IMG/VR virus record: IMGVR_UViG_3300022851_000057
Coordinates: 1-34,203 of that record
Reading direction: 5' to 3' (one strand)
Origin: a virus
DNA length: 34,203 nucleotides
Below, piece by piece: positions 29,170 to 34,203 of the stretch (positions are counted from its first letter, which is position 1; every line of letters begins with the position of its first letter). The notes under the pieces were generated by a model. That model did not search any database. It was not told the DNA's origin and worked only from the letters and a program-made list of their open reading frames with translations. Made by a program: the position numbers and the translations under genes.

Positions 29170-30018
29170 ATGACCCTATCCCCAAAAAGAACAGGCCGGA
29201 TAACCGGCAGCAACGTAGGCGCAATTCTCGGCCTCAATCCGTACCGCACAGCCGAGGATGTGCTGCGCGATATGGTGCGCGCATATCATGGCGCCGAACG
29301 TGAGTTTACCGGCAACGTGGCGACAGAATACGGGTCGTATAACGAGGCTGGCGCGCTGTTTGATTTCACGTTACGCACTGGAATTTCTGTCAAAGCGAGC
29401 GATCAGTTTTTTATTCATCCTGAGTACGACTGGCTCGGCGCAACGCCGGACGGGATAACAGAGGACGGGAAACTTATTGAAGTCAAATGCCCCTACGGAA
29501 AGAGAAACGGCGGCGAGTTTAAGTTGCTGAATGAGCAGCAACACTACCACGCTCAGATGCAGATCGAGATGGCCTGTGCTGTTATCCACTGCTGCTACTT
29601 CTATCAGTGGTCGTCTCTATCAGACCATCTTGATCTTGTGTACCTGGATGATAAATGGTTCGCGGAAGCGTTGCCGGTGTTAAAGGCTTTCCACCAGCGT
29701 TACTTATCGGAACTAACCAACCCCGACCACCTAAAGCCCCGGCTGAAGATTATCGAAACCATTGAATCAAAGATGTTGCTAGTCGAATATAAAGAACTAC
29801 AGGACGCCATCGACCAAGCGAACGAGCGCAAAAAGGAAGTTCTGAAAGAGATTGTTATTATAGCCGGTGGCGTCGATGCTGAAATCTGCGGCCATAAGCT
29901 CACCAGCGTTGAGCGCGAGGGCAGCGTGTCTTATGCCAAAGCGCTTAAAGAATATGCGCCAGATGCGGATCTAGAACCCTTCAGAGGCAAGCCGACATCT
30001 TATTGGAAGTTGTCATGA
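29170..30018 (+). CDS. YqaJ-like viral recombinase / exonuclease (282 aa)
   Basis: The N-terminus R-T-G-R-I-T-G-S-N-V-G-A-I-L-G-L-N-P-Y and the catalytic core G-A-T-P-D-G-I...L-I-E-V-K-C-P (about 92-117) are the hallmarks of YqaJ/lambda-Exo type nucleases, with Asp and E-x-K as metal site. Q-H-Y-H-A-Q-M-Q-I-E-M near 130 is the usual helix after the core. The C-terminal 90 residues form a coiled helix plus a small domain. It degrades DNA ends to give single strands for the annealing protein encoded upstream. Confidence 0.9.
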   Translation: MTLSPKRTGRITGSNVGAILGLNPYRTAEDVLRDMVRAYHGAEREFTGNVATEYGSYNEAGALFDFTLRTGISVKASDQFFIHPEYDWLGATPDGITEDGKLIEVKCPYGKRNGGEFKLLNEQQHYHAQMQIEMACAVIHCCYFYQWSSLSDHLDLVYLDDKWFAEALPVLKAFHQRYLSELTNPDHLKPRLKIIETIESKMLLVEYKELQDAIDQANERKKEVLKEIVIIAGGVDAEICGHKLTSVEREGSVSYAKALKEYAPDADLEPFRGKPTSYWKLS

Positions 30019-31808
30019 CCCTACGCCCCTACCAGCAACAAGCAGTTGACGCCGCGCTCAAATGGGTGCGCGCATCAACAGAGCCTTGCGTGATTGAAGC
30101 CCCTACAGGTGCCGGTAAGTCACACCTGATCGCCACGATTGCAGAACATCTGCACCAGATCAGCGGGGGAAAGCACATCCTGTGCCTTGCACCGAGCGCA
30201 GAATTAATTAAGCAGAACAGGGAAAAGTATCTTGCCACGGGCAACCCGGCTTCGATCTTTAGCGCGTCCGCAGGCGGAACATGCTTGCGGCATCCTGTAG
30301 TTTTTGGCACGCCTGGCACGGTCAAGAATAAAATAAGCCGCTTCGGGGCGCAATTCTGCGCGGTGATCATCGACGAAGCACACGGCATCACCCCCACTGT
30401 TAAACACATAATTGACCGGATGCGCGAGACCAGCCAAAATCTGCGGGTTATAGGACTAAGTGCCACGCCGTACCGCCTTGGCGGCGGGTACATATATGCC
30501 ATAAATGAAAAGGGCAGACCGATGGGTGAGCAGTCCTGTAAGAACCCGTATTTTGCAAAGAAGGTCTACACGATAAGCGCATACGAATTGATTGAACAAG
30601 GCTTTCTCACGCCGCCGTTTATTGGAAGTATTAACGGCGATGGCTACCAGACCGCGACACTGGAACTGAACCGCCAAGGCAAGTTTGATGCCTCTGATAT
30701 AGACCGAGCATTCCACGGACACGGGCGCAAGACCGCAGCAATCGTTGCTGATGTGATGGCGCAATCTACTAAGCGCAAGGGGGTGATGTTTTTTGCTGCG
30801 ACAATCCAGCACGCGCAGGAGGTTTTAGCCTCACTGCCGCCTGGATTATCTGCGCTGATTACTGGCAAGACTGGCAAGGGCCAACGTGCAAACACTATCG
30901 CGAGATTCAAAGCGCGGGAGCTGAAGTACCTGGTCAATGTGGACGTGCTCACCAAAGGGTTTGACGCCCCCCACGTTGATGTTATTGCCATCCTACGCGC
31001 AACCGAATCGGTCGGGCTGCTGCAACAAATAGTCGGACGCGGCTTGCGGATAGACCATGGGAAAGAAGATTGCTTGGTGCTGGACTATGCAGAAAACATT
31101 GAGCGCCATTGCCCAGATGCAGATCTTTTTAACCCGCAAATAAAAGCCAACATGGTATCCACAGGCACAGAGGTCATGGAAGTTATCTGCCCGGAGTGCA
31201 AGCAGGAACAGGATTTCAGCTTGCGCCCGAACGATGATTGTTTTGAGATCGACAAAAACGGGTATTTTCTGGATCTGGACGGACAACGGATAGAAACAGA
31301 ACACGGCGCAATGCCCGCGCATTTTGGCAGACGATGCCAAGCGCTACACCCTGCCCCCGGTGGAGTTTTGCTTCGGTGCTCGTATCGCTGGACGTTTAAA
31401 AAATGCCCGCATTGTGATGCAGAGAACGATATTGCTGCGCGGTACTGTTGCGAGTGTCGTGGAGAGATTATTGACCCGAATGAAAAGCTGATTGCTGATT
31501 TTGTTGCTCTTAAGAAAGACCCGACGAAATTGCAGACTGATGCGGTAGTGAGCTACTTAGCACAGAACACTATGAGCCGAGCTGGGAACGAAGTGCTGCG
31601 GGTTGATTATTTGACAAGCTATCGCCGGTTCAGCATCTGGCTGAACCCTGCTGCCACGCACTCGAAGCCGTTAGCAGATTACCACCAGTTTTTGAATGTA
31701 AAAGAGGAAGGAATTAAAACGATTACATACCGCAAAAACATCAAAACTGGATTTTACCGCGTGCATGACTACAACAGGGCGATTGATGAAATTCCACCCG
31801 GACATTAA
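30015..31808 (+). CDS. SF2 DEAH-box helicase with C-terminal zinc ribbons (597 aa)
   Basis: The ATG at 30015 overlaps the YqaJ stop (ATGA), with GGAAG upstream; a TTG at 30003 would be four codons longer. Motifs: L-R-P-Y-Q-Q (Q-like, 3-8), A-P-T-G-A-G-K-S (about 29-36), I-I-D-E-A-H (about 119-124), S-A-T-P-Y-R near 150, T-K-G-F-D-A-P-H near 315 and Q-I-V-G-R-G-L-R near 340. Two zinc-binding clusters, C-P-E-C near 390 and C-P-H-C...C-C-E-C near 465-485, follow. It probably acts as a replication or recombination helicase like other phage DEAH enzymes. Confidence 0.9.
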   Translation: MTLRPYQQQAVDAALKWVRASTEPCVIEAPTGAGKSHLIATIAEHLHQISGGKHILCLAPSAELIKQNREKYLATGNPASIFSASAGGTCLRHPVVFGTPGTVKNKISRFGAQFCAVIIDEAHGITPTVKHIIDRMRETSQNLRVIGLSATPYRLGGGYIYAINEKGRPMGEQSCKNPYFAKKVYTISAYELIEQGFLTPPFIGSINGDGYQTATLELNRQGKFDASDIDRAFHGHGRKTAAIVADVMAQSTKRKGVMFFAATIQHAQEVLASLPPGLSALITGKTGKGQRANTIARFKARELKYLVNVDVLTKGFDAPHVDVIAILRATESVGLLQQIVGRGLRIDHGKEDCLVLDYAENIERHCPDADLFNPQIKANMVSTGTEVMEVICPECKQEQDFSLRPNDDCFEIDKNGYFLDLDGQRIETEHGAMPAHFGRRCQALHPAPGGVLLRCSYRWTFKKCPHCDAENDIAARYCCECRGEIIDPNEKLIADFVALKKDPTKLQTDAVVSYLAQNTMSRAGNEVLRVDYLTSYRRFSIWLNPAATHSKPLADYHQFLNVKEEGIKTITYRKNIKTGFYRVHDYNRAIDEIPPGH

Positions 31809-32202
31809 AGTTTACGGCGATCTCAAATACCGTGCTCCATGCCCGCCTGAGTCTGCTGAACAGATTACTTTTTTTGCTCGGCTTCGAAGGCAGTACCCTG
31901 ATTCATGGGGAGCACTGGCTATCCACCCACGTAATGAGGGTAAACGCTCGCATTACCAGACTGCTAAGCAGAAGGCTGAAGGCATGACCCCCGGCGCTGC
32001 GGATATTGTGATCCCTGGCCGGATTGCGTTCGTCTGTGAGATAAAACGCCGGAACCACACAAAGAGCACATGGCAACCCGGACAACTTGAGTATCTGCTT
32101 GCCGCACAACAGGCCGGTGCTTTCTCCTGCGTGGCACTTGGGTGTGATGAGGCATGGCGGGCTTTTCAGCGGTGGCTTGGTGAGCTTAATGAAAATAAAT
32201 GA
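31786..32202 (+). CDS. VRR-NUC type nuclease, Holliday-junction-resolvase-like (138 aa)
   Basis: The ATG at 31786 (MKFHPDIKVYGDLKYRAP) follows AGGGCG and overlaps the helicase end; an ATG at 31765 is in frame but deeper in the helicase gene. E-Q-I-T-F-F-A-R-L-R near 24, G-A-A-D-I-V-I-P (about 69-76) and F-V-C-E-I-K-R (about 81-87) are the PD-(D/E)xK core. The family resolves branched DNA. The last codons and stop lie inside promoter repeat copy 2. Confidence 0.85.
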   Translation: MKFHPDIKVYGDLKYRAPCPPESAEQITFFARLRRQYPDSWGALAIHPRNEGKRSHYQTAKQKAEGMTPGAADIVIPGRIAFVCEIKRRNHTKSTWQPGQLEYLLAAQQAGAFSCVALGCDEAWRAFQRWLGELNENK

Positions 32203-32298
32203 AAATATAGCAAATTATTTGTTAAAAAGGCTTTACTCTGGTCCATAGTGTGCTATTATAGATACATGGTCAGCAATAAAGCGGGCCGACAACTAGGG
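32192..32298 (+). promoter_or_regulatory. 107-base promoter repeat, copy 2
   Basis: -35 TTTACT at 32232-32237, 16-base spacer, extended -10 TGC-TATTAT (32252-32259). ATAGTGTGCTAT (32245-32256) is a 12-base palindrome over the -10, a likely operator. An ATG six bases after the -10 (32266) starts MVSNKAGRQLG, 21 codons in this copy, and may be translated without a leader. The copy ends with ACTAGGG, the ribosome site for 32309. Confidence 0.85.
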
Positions 32299-32308
32299 AA
32301 TCAAGATC

Positions 32309-32590
32309 ATGAATCAAGGCAAAGCAATTAAACTGACACTTACCGTAAAACGCCCCAACGGAGTCATTGAGACTGTTGTACACCCAAGCCTTGACACAAT
32401 AACCCAGATCCAGTTTGAGCAGATTAAAACACAAACAGCCGCAGCAGGACGTGGTGAGGTTTTGAGCTACGAGATAGAGCGTGAGGCCGCGTATGTAGGT
32501 AAGATAATTAAAAACATATTCACCACCGAAATCTACCTTAAAACATGTGCCGTAACAGCAGCAATGACTCTTAACGGCACCAGCAAGTAA
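32309..32590 (+). CDS. Small hypothetical protein under promoter repeat copy 2 (93 aa)
   Basis: The product (MNQGKAIKLTLTVKRPNGVI...) starts with a beta hairpin and continues with an amphipathic helix around 35-60 and a T-E-I-Y-L-K-T-C-A-V-T-A-A-M-T strand or helix. It is slightly basic, unlike the acidic protein under copy 1. An AGGGAATCAAGATC ribosome site lies before the ATG. The family is not recognised. Confidence 0.65.
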   Translation: MNQGKAIKLTLTVKRPNGVIETVVHPSLDTITQIQFEQIKTQTAAAGRGEVLSYEIEREAAYVGKIIKNIFTTEIYLKTCAVTAAMTLNGTSK

Positions 32591-32621
32591 CCAAAAGGAA
32601 ACCAAAAAAATGCAATTAGTA

Positions 32622-32728
32622 AAAATAAATGAAAATATAGCAAATTATTTGTTAAAAAGGCTTTACTTTGGTCCATAGTGTGCTATTATAGCTACATGGT
32701 CAGCAATAAAGCGGGCCGACAACTAGGG
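32622..32728 (+). promoter_or_regulatory. 107-base promoter repeat, copy 3
   Basis: Same length as copies 1 and 2, with a few substitutions (for example GCTAC for GATAC after the -10). It ends in ACTAGGG, the ribosome site for 32738. In this copy the MVSNKAGRQLG frame (ATG 32696) runs in frame through the 32738 frame to the stop at 32792. Confidence 0.85.
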
Positions 32729-32737
32729 GTTAAGATT

Positions 32738-32794
32738 ATGAAATACTACAGCGCAGAATCAGCACACGGTTCAAGAACGAGCAGTAGTGTCTAG
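32738..32794 (+). CDS. Very small peptide under promoter repeat copy 3 (17 aa)
   Basis: ATG at 32738 follows AGGGG by nine bases and encodes MKYYSAESAHGSRTSSSV to within one residue of its end at 32794. In frame with the leader ATG at 32696 it would be 32 residues. It may be the truncated remains of a gene driven by this copy, or a real micropeptide. A T-rich stretch (TAGTTTTTATT) follows without an obvious stem. Confidence 0.35.
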   Translation: MKYYSAESAHGSRTSSSV

Positions 32795-32800
32795 TTTTTA

Positions 32801-32824
32801 TTAAAACAACCAGCCCAAAAGGGG
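32801..32824 (+). repeat. Short leader repeat, copy 1
   Basis: TTAAAACAACCAGCCC followed by AAAAGGGG sits before the gene at 32832. The same string at 33252 precedes the 26-residue membrane peptide. CCC pairs with GGG of the ribosome site, so the element may control translation. Confidence 0.55.
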
Positions 32825-32831
32825 AATGCAA

Positions 32832-33248
32832 ATGAAAATCGACCAAAATAAACTACACGATGACTTGATACCACTGCGCGAAGCTGCCGCCGCCGCTGGT
32901 TGCACTGAGTCTGAATTATTAACTATGGCTGCTAACGATGAGATATTGCTACATGTGGCGATTGACCAATTTACAGCTAATCTGGTAGCAGTGCCGAGCC
33001 ACGAAAAACCCATGTCAGCCAGTCGCAGATGTAGCGGCGAAAAAGTGCCACTCTTGCAAGATTACGCAAAAGCATTAAAGAGAAATGGCAAAGTCTCGGT
33101 AAAGCACTATGAAGCAAACGTAAATGGAAAAATCTCACAATGGGATTGGCATTATTGGGTGCTGGAAGAGCCTCAAATCGCAACCATTGAGCACGTCTAC
33201 ATTGCTCGTGGGCATGTTACCACCAAGACCCCAGCAAGGCCGCGGTAA
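32832..33248 (+). CDS. Hypothetical protein with possible N-terminal HTH (138 aa)
   Basis: The ATG at 32832 (MKIDQNKLHDDLIPLREAAA) lies seven bases after AGGGG; an ATG at 32826 is too close to it. The N-terminal 45 residues (L-I-P-L-R-E-A-A-A-A-A-G-C-T-E-S-E-L-L-T-M-A-A-N-D) look like a MerR/AlpA-like HTH without the wing, a pattern seen in phage proteins of unknown role. The C-terminal half has W-D-W-H-Y-W-V-L near 105. DNA binding is inferred. Confidence 0.65.
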   Translation: MKIDQNKLHDDLIPLREAAAAAGCTESELLTMAANDEILLHVAIDQFTANLVAVPSHEKPMSASRRCSGEKVPLLQDYAKALKRNGKVSVKHYEANVNGKISQWDWHYWVLEEPQIATIEHVYIARGHVTTKTPARPR

Positions 33249-33251
33249 AAC

Positions 33252-33276
33252 TTAAAACAACCAGCCCCGAAAAGGG
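33252..33276 (+). repeat. Short leader repeat, copy 2
   Basis: TTAAAACAACCAGCCCC followed by GAAAAGGGC forms a small GCCC/GGGC stem. It matches 32801-32824 with one extra base pair. It precedes GAGG and the ATG at 33290. Confidence 0.55.
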
Positions 33277-33289
33277 CAACGAGGTTAGC

Positions 33290-33370
33290 ATGAGAACAGA
33301 ATTTGTAGCAGCTTTACTGGTATTGGCGCTGGCCTTCGTGGTCGGCATGTTGATAGGTGCCGGGCTATGA
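33290..33370 (+). CDS. Single-span membrane micropeptide (26 aa)
   Basis: GAGG precedes the ATG by about six bases. MRTEFVAALLVLALAFVVG and a short Gly/Leu end make one transmembrane helix with three polar N-terminal residues. The stop overlaps the start of the beta-helix gene (ATGA), so the two are translationally coupled. It may anchor or signal for the beta-helix protein, or act in lysis or exclusion; nothing decides this. Confidence 0.65.
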   Translation: MRTEFVAALLVLALAFVVGMLIGAGL

Positions 33371-34203
33371 TTAACGCAAGCAAGATAGCCAGCGAGTGGG
33401 ATTTAGATAATTACGGATGGAGCATTTCTCCAGGCGTAGACTGGGTAACGCTCGGAAACCGGGTAACGCTCGGAAAGTGGGTAACGCTCGGAGACGATGT
33501 AACGCTCGGTGACAAGGTAACGCTCGGTGACGGGGTAACGCTCGGTGACAAGGTAACGCTCGGAGATTGGGTAACGCTCGGAAAGTGGCTAACGCTCGGA
33601 GACGATGTAACGCTCGGTGACGGGGTAAAGCTTGGAGACAAGGTAACGCTCGGTGACGGGGTAACGCTCGGAGACGGAGTAACGCTCGGTGACGCGGTAA
33701 CGCTCGGATACGGAGTAACGCTTGGTGACTTGGTAACGCTCGGAGACAAGGTAACGCTCGGAGACAAGGTAACGCTCGGAAAACGGGTAACGCTCGGTGA
33801 CAAGGTAAAGCTCGGAGACAAGGTAACGCTCGAAAAACGGGTAACGCTCGGAGAAGAGGTAACGCTCGGAGACGATGTAACGCTCGGTGAGGGGGTAAAG
33901 CTTGGAGACAAGGTAACGCTCGGTGACGGGGTAACGCTCGGATACGGAGTAACGCTTGGTGACTTGGTAACGCTCGGTGACAAGGTAAAGCTCGGAGACG
34001 AGGTAAAGCTCGGTGACGGAGTAACGCTCGGTGACAAGGTAACGCTCGGTGAGGGGGTAACGCTCGGTGACGGAGTAACGCTCGGAGACCGGGTAACGCT
34101 CGGTGACGGGGTAACGCTCGGTGACTTGGTAACGCTCGGTGACGGGGCAACGCTCGGTGACTGGCTAACGCTCGGTGACTTGGTAACGCTCGGTGACGGG
34201 GCA
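33367..34203 (+). CDS. N-terminal part of hexapeptide-repeat (left-handed beta-helix) protein
   Basis: ATG at 33367 overlaps the stop of the membrane micropeptide. The first 26 residues (MINASKIASEWDLDNYGWSI...) form a short cap, followed by about 42 hexapeptide units (V-T-L-G-D-x; variants V-K-L-G, E/N/K/Y for D, and K/G/D/W/L/R/E/A as sixth residue). No stop occurs before the window end. It continues at 3-440. Three hexapeptides per coil would give about 18 coils for the joined protein. The variable sixth position faces outward or toward the corner in this fold and could carry binding specificity. The two minus-strand open frames over the same bases are repeat artefacts. Confidence 0.82.
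   Translation, partial: MINASKIASEWDLDNYGWSISPGVDWVTLGNRVTLGKWVTLGDDVTLGDKVTLGDGVTLGDKVTLGDWVTLGKWLTLGDDVTLGDGVKLGDKVTLGDGVTLGDGVTLGDAVTLGYGVTLGDLVTLGDKVTLGDKVTLGKRVTLGDKVKLGDKVTLEKRVTLGEEVTLGDDVTLGEGVKLGDKVTLGDGVTLGYGVTLGDLVTLGDKVKLGDEVKLGDGVTLGDKVTLGEGVTLGDGVTLGDRVTLGDGVTLGDLVTLGDGATLGDWLTLGDLVTLGDGA
33445..34203 (+). repeat. 18-base tandem repeat array, right end
   Basis: About 42 units. Blocks of several units recur: the block with TTGGGTAACG..AAAGTGGCTAACG at 33565-33610 is also at 107-160, the TACGGAGTAACGCTTGG block occurs at 33709 and 33949, and the GGGGTAAAGCTTGGAGAC block at 33618, 33892 and 38. This shows copying of multi-unit segments inside one gene. Any read-based assembly of this array should be treated with care. 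Confidence 0.95.

Noticed and set aside
33371-34150. Long minus-strand open frames rich in RALP or SPSVT repeats over the array
   Set aside because: The 18-base repeat has no stop in several frames, so antisense frames arise automatically. They lack upstream signals, while the plus frame has a coupled start and a normal C-terminal domain.
33445-34203. CRISPR array
   Set aside because: Units are contiguous 18-base coding repeats without unique spacers, and no cas genes are present.
33367-34203. Diversity-generating retroelement target
   Set aside because: No reverse transcriptase gene or template repeat is present, and variation is block-wise, not adenine-specific.

Overview
The window looks like an almost complete genome of a tailed phage with a long non-contractile tail (siphovirus type). 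It has a full head-tail-lysis gene set in canonical order: terminase subunits, DUF4055-type portal, Mu F-like head protein, scaffold, P22-like coat protein, connectors, tail tube, frameshifted tail chaperone, long tape measure, receptor-binding tail proteins and lysis genes. The small accessory genes (a CPWC zinc protein, an AlpA-like HTH, an RF-like mini-protein) resemble those of phages of Gram-negative bacteria, probably Proteobacteria. No integrase, tRNA, rRNA or CRISPR array was seen.

Both window ends lie in the same 18-base tandem repeat. Joining the ends through a shared 8-base sequence keeps one hexapeptide-repeat (left-handed beta-helix) gene in frame, so the window is probably a circular or circularly permuted genome opened inside that gene.

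Layout. (1) 33367-34203 continuing at 3-1642, plus strand: the beta-helix gene, then six small overlapping genes. One of these is a 69-residue class I release-factor-like protein in which GGQ is replaced by GGM. (2) 1687-18524, minus strand: the late module. Read 5' to 3' it runs terminase, portal, head, tail, lysis. It includes a T_TTT_TTG -1 frameshift site in the tail chaperone, and a hairpin directly after the coat gene and after the tail-tube gene. (3) 18528-20874, minus: a phospholipase D-like protein, a glycosyltransferase-like protein and a ParB-like protein. Two duplicated terminator-promoter-hairpin cassettes separate these transcripts. (4) 20972-24141, minus: small regulators, an acidic protein under a repeated promoter, a P-loop kinase-like protein, a lipoprotein, an alpha/beta hydrolase and very small genes. 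(5) 24142-25204: a plus-strand gene remnant, two small genes and an AT-rich tract with a strong inverted repeat, a candidate origin. (6) 25205-27666, minus: a prim-pol/helicase replication protein with a Cro-like HTH protein before it. (7) 27799-33248, plus: a recombination module (Sak4-like ATPase, DUF669 protein with an SSB-like tail, YqaJ exonuclease, SF2 helicase, VRR-NUC nuclease), then small genes under two more copies of the repeated promoter.

Modules 6 and 7 diverge from a control region holding a 9-base-arm palindrome, a likely early switch. The most unusual features are three exact-length 107-base promoter cassettes on both strands, a family of CGGATGTTCCG hairpins with compensatory stem changes, the segmentally shuffled beta-helix repeat gene, the GGM release-factor-like protein and the SSB-tail mimic. 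All function calls rest on reading motifs and gene order; no database search was run.
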